Shown here piece by piece: positions 8,596-17,552 of a stretch of 64,000 nucleotides of DNA. The stretch is from the NCBI RefSeq assembly GCF_007556815.1, contig NZ_CP041745.1:2457001-2521000 (forward strand). Reading direction: 5' to 3'. Each line of letters opens with the position of its first letter. Position 1 is the first letter of the stretch. The translations under genes and the position numbers were made by a program. The notes beneath the pieces are model-generated. The model did no database searches, was not told the origin of the DNA, and was given only the letters and a program-made list of their open reading frames with translations. The stretch is from Paraburkholderia megapolitana. GTDB lineage: Bacteria > Pseudomonadota > Gammaproteobacteria > Burkholderiales > Burkholderiaceae.

Positions 8596-9480
8596 TCAGC
8601 GGGAGGCGCGCAGGTGGTCAAAGAAGAGTCTCGCAACGGGCGACAGGGCGTCGACACGACGCACGCAAACGGAGAGTTCGCGGCTCGCCCATGAATCTTC
8701 AAGCGCTAGCGTACGTGTTCCCGAAAGCGCATAGATCTCGACAATGCCAGCGGGCAGCACGCCGATCCCGACACCGCACTCGACCATCTTGCACAGCACA
8801 TCGTAAGAAGCGACCTCCACCCGGGAGCGCAGCAATTTACCGGCTTGCCCCGCAGCCGTCAGCATGCGCAGGCGCAGATGAGTGCCGGTACGCAACACGA
8901 CATGCTCGTAGTCGAGTACCTCCGAGAACGTAACCGACTCGCGCGCAGCGAGCGGATGATCCTCGCGCACGAGCACTTTCAGTTCGTCATGACGAAACGG
9001 ATAGACCTCGATATCGGCGCTGTATGGCAGGCTGGTAAAGACGCCTATGTCAGCCAGGTTCTCAGCGATACCTTCGGTAATCGACAGACTGTCGCGCTCC
9101 ATCAACCGGAACTGCACGTCCGGATAACGTTCGCCAAACGATTTGACAAGCGGCGGGATGAAGGTCGACACCGCCGAGATATTGACGAGCAGTCGCACCA
9201 GTCCGCGGGTCCCGTCGGAGAACTCCCGCATCCGCGTGACGATGTTTTGCAGATCGTCCAGCACGTCGCGCGCCATGACCGAGAGATTGATCCCGGCCGC
9301 GGTCGGCGTAATGCCTTTATTCGTGCGTACCAGCAGCGGTGTGCCGAGTGCCTCTTCGAGATCGCTGAGCCGTCGGCTGATTGCCGCCGCGGCAATATGC
9401 TCACGGGTGGCTACGCTCGTGATAGTGCCGTCCTCGACGACCCGCACGAATAATCTCAAGGAAAGAGGGTCGAGTTTCAC
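8596..9480 (-). CDS. LysR-family transcriptional regulator
   Basis: At 294 residues it has the usual LysR architecture: an N-terminal winged helix-turn-helix at about 1-65 (SLRLFVRVVEDGTITSVA, then AISRRLSDLEEALGTPLLVR), a linker helix, and a periplasmic-binding-like effector domain at 90-290. It lies upstream of, and on the same strand as, the MFS, isomerase and hydrolase genes, rather than divergent from them as is usual. It probably controls that set, but a hairpin separates the two, so they may be separate transcripts. Confidence 0.88.
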   Translation of the reverse strand: MKLDPLSLRLFVRVVEDGTITSVATREHIAAAAISRRLSDLEEALGTPLLVRTNKGITPTAAGINLSVMARDVLDDLQNIVTRMREFSDGTRGLVRLLVNISAVSTFIPPLVKSFGERYPDVQFRLMERDSLSITEGIAENLADIGVFTSLPYSADIEVYPFRHDELKVLVREDHPLAARESVTFSEVLDYEHVVLRTGTHLRLRMLTAAGQAGKLLRSRVEVASYDVLCKMVECGVGIGVLPAGIVEIYALSGTRTLALEDSWASRELSVCVRRVDALSPVARLFFDHLRASR

Positions 9481-9576
9481 GGCAATTGGCGCTCGTCATC
9501 GGGAAGGGTCGGCGGAACACATACGGCCGCATCACTGTACCGCGCACCATCGAAAAGGCTATCCAATACAATCAGT

Positions 9577-9604
9577 TTGACCGGATTGACCGACTATTTG
9601 ACCG
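9577..9604 (+). repeat. Three direct copies of TTGACCG in a divergent promoter
   Basis: TTGACCG starts at 9577, 9586 and 9598. The first and third copies extend to the 11-mer TTTGACCGGAT. The cluster lies between the divergent LysR gene (start 9480) and the PEBP gene (start 9719) and could be a regulator binding region. Confidence 0.4.
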
Positions 9605-9718
9605 GATACGGAGCCACCGGCTTGATTAGCGCCCATACAATGCCTTAACCATGTGGTCGCCGTTTCCGGTCGGGCACATGCCTGATTTCCTCATTGCCCC
9701 CCAGGACGACACCCCACC

Positions 9719-10354
9719 ATGCAACTCATCAGTCAAAGCTTTAAAAACGGCGCAACGATTCCCGGCGAGTTCGCATTTGCCGTCGCCGACCCGGTCTCGC
9801 ACGTCGCCCTGTCGTCAAACCGCAATCCTCATCTGGCGTGGAGCGACGTGCCCGAAGGAACGCAATCGTTCGTCGTGGTCTGCCACGATCCGGATGTGCC
9901 GAGCCGCGGCGACGACGTCAACCAGGAGGGCCGTGAAGTACCTGCTTCGCTGCCTCGCGTCGACTTCTTCCATTGGCTTCTGCTCGACATCCCGACCGGT
10001 ATCACCGAGATTCCCGCCGGCACGCACGCCAGTGGCGTCACGCCGCGAGGCAAGGCCGGCCCGCTTGCCCATAATGGCTGGCGCCACGGTATCAACGACT
10101 ACACGGGCTGGTTCGCGAACGACGAGCACATGCAGGGCGAGTACTATGGCTACGATGGTCCGTGCCCGCCGTGGAACGATGCGATCGTCCACCATTACGT
10201 GTTCACGGTCTATGCGCTTGCCGCTCCCACGCTCGAAGTCAGCGGTCCGCTTACCGGAGCGAACGTGCGCGCCGCGCTTGCCTCCGCATCCGTGCTGGGT
10301 CAAGCCAGCGTGACCGGACTGTACAGCCTGAACCCGAAGGTTCTGCTCGACTAG
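9719..10354 (+). CDS. YbhB/YbcL family Raf kinase inhibitor-like (PEBP) protein
   Basis: This 211-residue protein is a member of the bacterial phosphatidylethanolamine-binding-protein family. Matching segments are NPHLAWSDVPEGTQSFVVVCHDPDVPS near residue 40, the ligand-pocket segment FFHWLLLDIP near 83, and YYGYDGPCPPWND ending in HHYVFTVYAL around 142-165. No signal peptide is present, so it is cytoplasmic. The biochemical role of these bacterial proteins is poorly known. An AraC regulator follows 24 bases downstream on the same strand and may be co-transcribed. Confidence 0.9.
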   Translation: MQLISQSFKNGATIPGEFAFAVADPVSHVALSSNRNPHLAWSDVPEGTQSFVVVCHDPDVPSRGDDVNQEGREVPASLPRVDFFHWLLLDIPTGITEIPAGTHASGVTPRGKAGPLAHNGWRHGINDYTGWFANDEHMQGEYYGYDGPCPPWNDAIVHHYVFTVYALAAPTLEVSGPLTGANVRAALASASVLGQASVTGLYSLNPKVLLD

Positions 10355-10378
10355 CGATATCGCATCCACGATCCAGCC

Positions 10379-11269
10379 ATGGCCTCGCCTCACCTCATTT
10401 CCGATGACGCCCTACCGCTCTCCAAAGTTCGGGAGCCGATGGGAGAGGCGAGCTGGCATCTGCCATCCGGCGCGCCTGTATCGAGGCACAACCTGTGCGG
10501 TCTGGCGCGGCCATGCTTGAGGCAGGCCCTGCGAACCCAACGTTTCCGCTTTTTTGAAGCGACCGTGTTGCTTGTGGTGACAGGTCGATTGACGCTCGAC
10601 GACGGAACACAACGACTGGTGGTCGATAGCCCGTCGTCCCTGATCCTCGTCGACCAGAGCACGTGCACGGATATCCTGAAGACCCCCGGGGGCGATGAAG
10701 GCCGCTTCCGTTCGATCTTCCTGACGTTGTCAACCGGACTGCTTGCTGAGTTCCATCGTCATCACCCTTCCACGCGAACGAAAGAGCGCCGGTCGATGGC
10801 ATTCCAGCAGGTTCCGCTAGACGATGATTTGTCGTCGACGTTCGAACATTGCGTGCAGAGCATCGAAGCACACCAGATTAGCGATCAACGGCTTCTGCAT
10901 CGCCTGATGGACTTGCTGATCGCGCTGTCGGACCGCGGCCATCAGTTTGCCTGTGACGGGTTGCAGATAACCACCTCGGAACGATTGCGCAGCCTCATCA
11001 GCGAGGCACCCGAGCGTCGCTGGACAGCGCAGGAAGCCGGTCGCGAACTCGCAATGAGCGAATCGACATTGCGCCGGCGCCTGGCCACAGAACAGGTGCG
11101 CTTCGAGGAATTGCTCCTCGACACCCGCATGCATCACGCCATGATGCTGATGCAGACAACGGCCTGGACCATTCCGCATATTGCTCAGGCCTGCGGGTAC
11201 AAATCCCGCACGCGATTTGCAGAACGCTTCAAGGAACGATTCGGCCGTGCGCCATCCAGCGTCCGCTGA
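10379..11269 (+). CDS. AraC-family transcriptional regulator
   Basis: The product has 296 residues. The N-terminal part (about 1-190) resembles a cupin-type sensor domain without an obvious ligand motif. The C-terminal 100 residues carry the two helix-turn-helix motifs of AraC proteins: WTAQEAGRELAMSESTLRRRL and then WTIPHIAQACGYKSRTRFAERFKERFG. The nearest gene on the same strand is the PEBP protein, 24 bases upstream. The gene ends 10 bases from the convergent potI. Targets are not evident. Confidence 0.85.
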   Translation: MASPHLISDDALPLSKVREPMGEASWHLPSGAPVSRHNLCGLARPCLRQALRTQRFRFFEATVLLVVTGRLTLDDGTQRLVVDSPSSLILVDQSTCTDILKTPGGDEGRFRSIFLTLSTGLLAEFHRHHPSTRTKERRSMAFQQVPLDDDLSSTFEHCVQSIEAHQISDQRLLHRLMDLLIALSDRGHQFACDGLQITTSERLRSLISEAPERRWTAQEAGRELAMSESTLRRRLATEQVRFEELLLDTRMHHAMMLMQTTAWTIPHIAQACGYKSRTRFAERFKERFGRAPSSVR

Positions 11270-11279
11270 GCGGTAGTGC

Positions 11280-12101
11280 CTATCCCACCGCCTCCGCCAT
11301 CCGCCGCTTCTCCGCCCGCTGCATGAAATGATTCCCGATGATCACACCGGCGGTCACGACGGCGATAAACAGCGTCGCGAGCGCATTCATCTCGGGATTC
11401 AAGCCAAGCCGCACGCGCGAAAACACGACCAGTGGCAACGTCGTCGAACCGGGCCCGGACAGAAACGCCGACAGCACGAGATCGTCGATTGACAGCGTGA
11501 ACGACAGCAGCCAGCCCGCAATCAACGCCTGCGAAATCAGCGGCAACGTGATCGCGAAGAACACGCGCAGCGGCGTCGCGCCAAGATCGAGCGCAGCCTC
11601 TTCGAGCGACGGATGCAGCTCACGCACACGCGACTGCACGATGATCGCGACGTAGGAAATACACAGCATCACGTGACCGATCCAGATCGTGAAGATGCCG
11701 CGCCCCGCCGGCCAGCCAAACCACTTCTCCATTTCGATGAAGAGCAGCAGCAGCGAGATGCCCTGAATCACCTCGGGGATCACCAGCGGCGCGTTGATCA
11801 TCCCGGTGTACAGCGTGAAGCCGCGAAAGCGGCCCATGCGCGCCATCACGAAGCCGGCCCACGTGCCGATGAACACCGACGCGAAAGCGGTCAGCAGCGC
11901 GATGCGCAGCGACAGCCACGCCGCCGCAATCAGCTCGTCGTCCTGCAACAACGCGGCATACCAGCGCGTCGAAAACCGCGTCCAGACCGTGACGAGCTGC
12001 GACTCGTTGAACGAATAGACGACGAGGCTGACGATCGGCACATACAGGAACAGAAAGCCGATCCCGAGCGCGATGAACTGAAGGATGCGATTCGGTTTCA
12101 T
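11280..12101 (-). CDS. potI: Putrescine ABC transporter permease PotI
   Basis: PotI is an inner-membrane subunit of the putrescine importer PotFGHI. The 273-residue product has six predicted helices and the binding-protein-dependent permease loop EEAALDLGATPLRVFFAITLPL, which docks on the ATPase. The start at 12101 (MKPNRILQF) overlaps the potH stop codon by four bases; the open frame continues upstream but only as the potH antisense phase. It is the last gene of the operon and converges with the AraC gene. Confidence 0.92.
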   Translation of the reverse strand: MKPNRILQFIALGIGFLFLYVPIVSLVVYSFNESQLVTVWTRFSTRWYAALLQDDELIAAAWLSLRIALLTAFASVFIGTWAGFVMARMGRFRGFTLYTGMINAPLVIPEVIQGISLLLLFIEMEKWFGWPAGRGIFTIWIGHVMLCISYVAIIVQSRVRELHPSLEEAALDLGATPLRVFFAITLPLISQALIAGWLLSFTLSIDDLVLSAFLSGPGSTTLPLVVFSRVRLGLNPEMNALATLFIAVVTAGVIIGNHFMQRAEKRRMAEAVG

Positions 12102-13030
12102 CGACGCTTCTCCCCCAGTTCCTTCGCCTGCGAGTACTGGAAGAGCGCCATCGGCACCAGCAGCAGCAACACCATCGCGCACGTCACCGCAGATGCCATC
12201 GGCCAGTCCGCATTGTCGAAGAACTCGTTCCACATGACGCGGCCAATCATCAGCGTATTCGCACCGCCGAGTAGTTCCGGAATCACGTACTCACCCACCG
12301 CCGGAATGAACACCAGCAGGCAACCGGCGATCACACCGTTTCTCGACAGCGGCAGCGTGATCTGCCAGAACGCCTTCCACGGCTTCGCGCCGAGATCGTA
12401 GGCGGCTTCGAGCAGCGTCATGTCCATCTTGACGAGGTGCGCGTAGAGCGGCATCACGAGAAACGGCAGGTACGAATACACCATGCCGATATAGACGGCC
12501 GCGTTCGTGTGATACAGCTCGATCGGCGTATGAATCAGACCGATCGACATCAGGAAATTGTTCAACAGGCCGTTGTTCTTGAGGATGCCGATCCACGCAT
12601 ACACGCGGATCAGGAACGACGTCCAGAATGGCAGCATCACCGCCATCATCAGGATGTTGCGCGTAGCCGGATTCGAGCGCGCGATGTAGTACGCCATCGG
12701 GTAGCCGAGCAGCAGACACAGCAGCGTCGAAATCGCCGCGACCACCACCGAGTTCACATAGGTCGCGAAGTACAGGCTGTCGGTCAGCAGGAACGCGTAG
12801 TGCGACAGATCGAACGCGAACTGGACCACGCCGTCTTTCAACGTCACCAGTTCGGTGTACGGCGGAATGCCGAGCCGCAGGTCGGCGAAGCTGATCTTCA
12901 CGACCAGCAGGAACGGCACGAGGAAGAACAGCAACAACCAGATGAACGGACCCGCCACGACGGCGGTGCTACCCTTCAGGTTGAAGCGCCGCACCGGCCA
13001 CGCAATGAAAGCATCGAGTGCGCGCTTCAT
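12098..13030 (-). CDS. potH: Putrescine ABC transporter permease PotH
   Basis: At 310 residues this is the second inner-membrane subunit of the putrescine importer. Six hydrophobic helices follow a short cytoplasmic N-terminus. The EAA-type loop LLEAAYDLGAKPWKAFWQITLPL is intact. Four-base ATGA overlaps join it to potG upstream and potI downstream, which points to translational coupling and equal subunit ratios. Confidence 0.92.
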   Translation of the reverse strand: MKRALDAFIAWPVRRFNLKGSTAVVAGPFIWLLLFFLVPFLLVVKISFADLRLGIPPYTELVTLKDGVVQFAFDLSHYAFLLTDSLYFATYVNSVVVAAISTLLCLLLGYPMAYYIARSNPATRNILMMAVMLPFWTSFLIRVYAWIGILKNNGLLNNFLMSIGLIHTPIELYHTNAAVYIGMVYSYLPFLVMPLYAHLVKMDMTLLEAAYDLGAKPWKAFWQITLPLSRNGVIAGCLLVFIPAVGEYVIPELLGGANTLMIGRVMWNEFFDNADWPMASAVTCAMVLLLLVPMALFQYSQAKELGEKRR

Positions 13031-14181
13031 GATGTCAGCACCACACCGGCCGATGCGCTCCAGCGTACGTAGACCTCGTCGCCCCAGGTCGGCGAGTCGA
13101 TCTCGGAGAGCGCGAGGCTCGTGACGTTCGCGATCACCGTCTTGCCGCCGTCGAGCTTCACGTGATACAGCGAATAGCCGCCCATGTAAGCGATGTTCGA
13201 GACAACGCCCTTGCCCCAGTTGTAGGTGCCCTCAGGCGGCTTGCGCGTAAGCGCGATGCGCTCGGGACGCACCGAGATCGTCACCGGCATGCCAAGCGGT
13301 CCGGTGATGCCGTGGCTCACGTACAGGCGGGTCGGCAGATCGGCGGTTTCGATGAACACGTGGTCGGGCTCGTCCTCGACCACATTCCCGTCGAACAGAT
13401 TCGTCGAGCCGATGAACTCCGCCGAGAAACGACAGTTCGGAAACTCATAGACTTCGTGCGGCGTACCGAGCTGCATGATCTCGCCCTCGCTCATCACCGC
13501 GAGACGCGAAGCCATCGTCATCGCTTCTTCCTGATCGTGCGTGACCATCATGCAGGTCACGCCGACCTTGTCGAGAATGTTGACGAGTTCGATCTGCGTG
13601 CGTTGACGGATCTGTTTATCGAGCGCGGACATCGGCTCGTCGAGCAGCAGCAACTTCGGCCGCTTCACCAGCGAGCGCGCGAGCGCCGCGCGCTGCTGCT
13701 GGCCACCCGACAGCTGATGCGGTTTGCGCTTCGCATAGCGCGCCATCTGCACGAGTTCGAGTGCGCTCTGCACACGGTCTTTCAGTTCCGCTTTCGGCAC
13801 GCCTTCCTGCTTCAGGCCGAACGCGACATTCGACTCGACCGTCATGTGCGGAAACAACGCATACGACTGGAACATCATGTTGACCGGCCGTCGGTACGGC
13901 GGCAACTGCGCGAGGTCTTCGCCATCGATCAGGATCTTGCCCGACGTGACGCTCTCAAGACCGGCCATCATGCGCAGCAGGGTCGACTTGCCGCAGCCCG
14001 AGCTGCCGAGCAGCGCGAACAGCTCGCCCTTGCGGATGGACAGGTTGACCTCTTTGACGGCCACCGTCTCGCCGAATTTCTTCACGACGTCGACGATCTG
14101 CACGAAGTTATCGGTGGCACCCCCGGCGGCGCCACCGACGACACTGCCGGCCGTGCCCGGCAAGCTCGACTGGTCACTCAT
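13027..14181 (-). CDS. potG: Putrescine ABC transporter ATP-binding protein PotG
   Basis: This 384-residue ATPase energises the putrescine importer. Visible motifs are Walker A GSSGCGKST (about 57-65), the signature LSGGQQQR, Walker B LLLLDEP and the switch His in MMVTHDQEEA. The C-terminal 120 residues form a TOBE-type regulatory domain, as in PotA/PotG. It has an N-terminal Gly/Ala-rich extension of about 25 residues. It lies 117 bases downstream of potF, with a terminator-like hairpin between them, and overlaps potH by four bases. Confidence 0.92.
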   Translation of the reverse strand: MSDQSSLPGTAGSVVGGAAGGATDNFVQIVDVVKKFGETVAVKEVNLSIRKGELFALLGSSGCGKSTLLRMMAGLESVTSGKILIDGEDLAQLPPYRRPVNMMFQSYALFPHMTVESNVAFGLKQEGVPKAELKDRVQSALELVQMARYAKRKPHQLSGGQQQRAALARSLVKRPKLLLLDEPMSALDKQIRQRTQIELVNILDKVGVTCMMVTHDQEEAMTMASRLAVMSEGEIMQLGTPHEVYEFPNCRFSAEFIGSTNLFDGNVVEDEPDHVFIETADLPTRLYVSHGITGPLGMPVTISVRPERIALTRKPPEGTYNWGKGVVSNIAYMGGYSLYHVKLDGGKTVIANVTSLALSEIDSPTWGDEVYVRWSASAGVVLTS

Positions 14182-14214
14182 GATCGATTGCTTTTACCTG
14201 TTTCTCAGCTGCGT

Positions 14215-14250
14215 TAGACGAACAAAGCCCCCGGTGAGTACCGAGGGCTT
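14215..14250 (-). terminator. Hairpin with U-rich tail between potF and potG
   Basis: On the minus strand, GAAGCCC-type arms (AAGCCC 14225-14230 with GGGCTT 14245-14250) are extended by CGGT/ACCG around a GAGT loop with one mismatch. They are followed by TTTGTTCGT. The position between potF and potGHI suggests partial termination, giving more binding protein than membrane components, as is common in ABC operons. Confidence 0.5.
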
Positions 14251-14298
14251 CAGGAGTTGCGTGGCCGTTTCCTGCGATCCGCTATCGCTATCGATGCT

Positions 14299-15399
14299 TC
14301 AGCGGCCGGACTTGAATTCGGTCCAGAGCCGGGTCTGCAGACGCTGGATTTCAGGCGGCAGCGGCTTCATCAGGAACAGCGTCTTGACGACGTCCTGCGG
14401 CGGATAGACGGCCGGATCGTTCGCCACGTCCTTGTCCACGTACTTGCGCGCTTCGGCGTTCGCACTCGGGTAGTAGACGGCATTCGTGATCGCTGCGTGC
14501 ACCTGCGGCGTCTCGATGTAGTTGATCCATTCGAGCGCGGCTTCCTTGTGCTTCGCGTCCTTCGGAATCGCCATCACGTCGAACCACACCGGCGCCCCGC
14601 CCTGCGGAATGTAGTACTCGACCTTGTACGGCTTCTTCGCTTCCAGCGTGCGGTGCTTCGCAATCACCACGTCGCCCGAATAGCCGTACGCGAAGCAGAT
14701 GTCGCCACCGACCAGATCGTTGATATAACCCGACGAGTTGAACTGCGTGATGTACGGACGGATCTTCTTCATCATCGCGAGCGCCGCGCGATAGTCGTCC
14801 GGATTCGTGCTCATCGGGTCTTTGCCCATGTAGTGCAGCGCGGCGGCAAACACCTGGTCCGGTGCGTCGAGCAGCGACACGCCGCAAGCCTTCAGCTTCG
14901 AGATGTTTTCCGGCTTGAACAGGACGTCCCAGCTGTTGAGCGGCACGTTGCTGCCAAGCAGCTTTTGCGCCTTGGTCACGTTGTAGCCGAGACCGGTCGT
15001 GCCATATGCCCACGGCACCGAGAACTGGTTGCCCGGATCTGCACCGGCGATGAGCGCCATCAGTGCGGGATCGAGATACTTGAGATTCGGCAGCTTCGAT
15101 TTGTCGAGCGGCGCGAAGATGCCTGCTGCGATCTGCTTGCCTGCGTAGTTGCTGGTCGGTACGACAATGTCGTAACCGGAATTGCCGGTGAGGAGCTTGG
15201 CCTGCAGCGTGTCGTCGCTGTCGTAGTTGTCGTACTGGACCTTGACGCCGGTCTGTTTGGTGAAGTTCGGGATTGTGTCCTTGGCGATGTAATCCGACCA
15301 GTTGTACACATTCAGCTGCGTGTCCTTCGCTGCCGCCGTCACCCACGGTGCCGCACACAATACGAGCGCGGCCAGCCGGCCCATCACCTGTCTCTTCAT
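14299..15399 (-). CDS. potF: Periplasmic putrescine-binding protein PotF
   Basis: At 366 residues with a signal peptide (hydrophobic stretch ending AAPWVTAAAKD), this is the extracytoplasmic binding protein of the putrescine system. LNVYNWSDYIAKDTIPNFTKQTGVKVQYD is the typical opening of PotD/PotF proteins. The start at 15399 has GGAG about 9 bases upstream. It is the first gene of the potFGHI cluster. Spermidine or another polyamine is possible, but the gene order fits the putrescine-type system. Confidence 0.93.
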   Translation of the reverse strand: MKRQVMGRLAALVLCAAPWVTAAAKDTQLNVYNWSDYIAKDTIPNFTKQTGVKVQYDNYDSDDTLQAKLLTGNSGYDIVVPTSNYAGKQIAAGIFAPLDKSKLPNLKYLDPALMALIAGADPGNQFSVPWAYGTTGLGYNVTKAQKLLGSNVPLNSWDVLFKPENISKLKACGVSLLDAPDQVFAAALHYMGKDPMSTNPDDYRAALAMMKKIRPYITQFNSSGYINDLVGGDICFAYGYSGDVVIAKHRTLEAKKPYKVEYYIPQGGAPVWFDVMAIPKDAKHKEAALEWINYIETPQVHAAITNAVYYPSANAEARKYVDKDVANDPAVYPPQDVVKTLFLMKPLPPEIQRLQTRLWTEFKSGR

Positions 15400-15910
15400 C
15401 CTGTTCTCCGTTGCCGACCGGCCCGAACCGGTCGCTCATGTAACTTACGTCGCCGATGCCGCGCGTCCGCGCACGGCACCCCCGAAAAATTCGAAAACTA
15501 CCATTAATTGCTGCGCGCGCCAAAGAAAAAACCTTCCTGTCGCACAAACAGTACAGGGCGTGCGACCTGTCGTTGTTGGGTCCGCTGCATTCCTGTGCCG
15601 GTTTTTGCCTTTGCCGTGTAAATCTCGCGCTGCAAAACGGGCGCAATTTTAACGGGTTATGCGCGCGTGTCCAGCCGGAAAAAAACCTCCCGCTCCGGTA
15701 GCATCCTGCCGGGCCGGTGAACGGTCCGCGCGCCATATCCCGCCGACGGCTTATCGCCAATGCATATTGACGCACGCGCGGCAGGGTAATCGATGTTCGC
15801 AGCCGCGTTGAAGGGCACAATAGGCCTGACCGGGTCGCCCGACACCTCGCGCGGTCGGGCCCGCTGCCTGCGCCAAACCGGCTTACCGGCTGTACCGTCC
15901 AGGGTTCGCG
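15400..15910. other. 511-bp divergent intergenic region between potF and mntH
   Basis: No gene is supported here. It must hold the promoters for potF (leftward) and mntH (rightward). An inverted repeat GACCGG/CCGGTC (15416-15421 and 15428-15433) lies just upstream of the potF start. A second, GCCCGAC/GTCGGGC (15837-15843 and 15854-15860), lies about 50 bases before the mntH start. A run of Phe/Cys-rich minus-strand frames across the middle looks random. Confidence 0.5.
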
Positions 15911-17215
15911 ATGAATACCAACCCGTTTGCGCTGCGTCCGAATCGCCGCCGCCCGCCTCAGGGCGGCGAGCCGGGCCGGCCCGCGCACTGGTTTTCGTTC
16001 GTCGGGGCGGGAGCGCTGATCGCGGTCGGCTACATGGACCCGGGCAATTGGGCTACCGCGCTGGCCGGCGGTGCGAGCTACGGCTACAGGTTGCTCAGCG
16101 TCGTGCTGCTATCGAGCCTGATGGCGATGCTGCTGCAATGGATCTCGTCGCGACTCGGCCTCGTCACCGGGCGCGATCTGGCGCAGTTATGCCGTGAACG
16201 CAATAGCCGCGCGGCGACGGTCTTCCTGTGGATCACCAGCGAAATCGCGATCATCGCGTGCGATGTCGCCGAAGTGGTCGGCAGCGCGGTGGCGCTGCAA
16301 CTGTTGCTCGGCGTGTCGCTGACGGTCGGGGTGTTGTTATCGGCGGTCGGCACGCTCGCGATGCTCGCACTTCAGCAGTACGGCAGGCGCACGCTTGAAG
16401 CCGTCGTCGTCTTACTGATTCTGTTCGTCGGGATGTGCTTCGTCGTCGAACTCGCGCTCGCCAGACCCGACTGGCACGCGGCGCTCGCCGGCACCGTGCC
16501 AAGTAGCGAGCTGCTGCGCAACGCCGGAATGGTCTGGCTCGCGGCCGGAATTCTCGGCGCGACGGTGATGCCGCACAACCTTTACCTGCACTCGGCGCTC
16601 GTCAAGCAACATGCGCCCGGTGGCACCCGGGCGGAAATCGCCCATGCACTACGCGGCGTGAACTTCGATACTTTCGGCTCGCTGTCGTTTGCGTTCGTGA
16701 TCAACGCGGCGCTGCTGATACTCGCGGCCGCCGTGTTCTACGCGAACGGCCATCGCAACGTGACCGATCTCGCCGACGCGCACCGGCTGATCGCGCCGAT
16801 CGTCGGGTCGCGCTGGGCCAGCATCCTGTTTGCGGCGGCGCTACTCGCCTGCGGGCTGAACGCCACGGTGACGGGGACGCTGGCCGGCCAGGTCGTGATG
16901 GAAGGTTTTTTGCGGCTGCGGCTGCCGCGCTGGCAACGTGCGTTGCTGACCCGGGCGCTCGCAATGGGGCCTGCGCTGCTGGCAGTTGCGCTGTTCGGTC
17001 CGCATGGTTCGAACCAGTTGCTCGTGGCGAGCCAGGTTGTGCTGAGCCTGCAATTGCCGCTAGCCGTGGTGCCGCTGATCCGTTATGCGTCCGATCCGCT
17101 GTTGATGCACGACTGGCGCGTGCGCGGTGTGCCGCTGCTGCTCGCGTGGCTTTGCGCCGTGGCGATCCTCGTGCTCAATGGGGTGCTGGTCTGGCAGGTT
17201 GCGACCGGGTCATGA
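15911..17215 (+). CDS. mntH: Nramp-family divalent metal (Mn2+/Fe2+) transporter
   Basis: This 434-residue membrane protein is an Nramp symporter that imports Mn2+ or Fe2+ with protons. The metal-site motif DPGN is at residues 43-46 (in YMDPGNWATAL). The second motif, MPHN, is at 220-223 with the expected Met and His. Eleven hydrophobic helices can be counted. The N-terminal 25 residues are Pro/Arg/Gly-rich and cytoplasmic. Regulation by MntR or Fur would be expected from the family, but I could not identify an operator confidently. Confidence 0.92.
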   Translation: MNTNPFALRPNRRRPPQGGEPGRPAHWFSFVGAGALIAVGYMDPGNWATALAGGASYGYRLLSVVLLSSLMAMLLQWISSRLGLVTGRDLAQLCRERNSRAATVFLWITSEIAIIACDVAEVVGSAVALQLLLGVSLTVGVLLSAVGTLAMLALQQYGRRTLEAVVVLLILFVGMCFVVELALARPDWHAALAGTVPSSELLRNAGMVWLAAGILGATVMPHNLYLHSALVKQHAPGGTRAEIAHALRGVNFDTFGSLSFAFVINAALLILAAAVFYANGHRNVTDLADAHRLIAPIVGSRWASILFAAALLACGLNATVTGTLAGQVVMEGFLRLRLPRWQRALLTRALAMGPALLAVALFGPHGSNQLLVASQVVLSLQLPLAVVPLIRYASDPLLMHDWRVRGVPLLLAWLCAVAILVLNGVLVWQVATGS

Positions 17216-17301
17216 GCTGTTTCTTCACGCAGGCGCCCGCGTCCTTTCGTTTAACATAGCGGGACGTTCCCGTTTTTTCGCTTCCAGCTTCAAGGTCTTC
17301 G

Positions 17302-17505
17302 ATGGCATCCAATCTTCACGCACTTCCCGACAGCCCCTGCATCGGCGTCTGCTCGACGCTTTTCGACGAAATCTGCAAGGGCTGCGGCCGGACGGCCGGC
17401 GAAGTAGCGAACTGGGTCTTCATGACCGACGACGAAAAACGCGCGGTGTGGGAGCGTATTCAGCGTGAAGGTACTGCGATGCGGTTTCAGTACGACAAGC
17501 TGTAA
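17302..17505 (+). CDS. DUF1289 family small protein
   Basis: The 67-residue product has four cysteines in the DUF1289 pattern: SPCIGVCS near the N-terminus (C13, C17) and CKGCGRT (C26, C29). This is a probable small metal-binding site. It continues with the family helix WVFMTDDEKRAVWERI. The function is unknown; members often sit next to unrelated housekeeping genes. It follows mntH by 86 bases and converges with the ABC-F gene. Confidence 0.88.
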   Translation: MASNLHALPDSPCIGVCSTLFDEICKGCGRTAGEVANWVFMTDDEKRAVWERIQREGTAMRFQYDKL

Positions 17506-17508
17506 CGC

Positions 17509-17541
17509 GGCGGCGTGGGTCACATGAGCAACCTCGCCGCC
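17509..17541. terminator. GC-rich inverted repeat between convergent genes
   Basis: GGCGGCG (17509-17515) and CGCCGCC (17535-17541) form a perfect 7-bp stem with a 19-base loop between the DUF1289 gene and the ABC-F gene. Neither side has a U-tract, so a terminator role for either gene is only plausible. Confidence 0.3.
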
Positions 17542-17552
17542 GGTCGGTGTGC

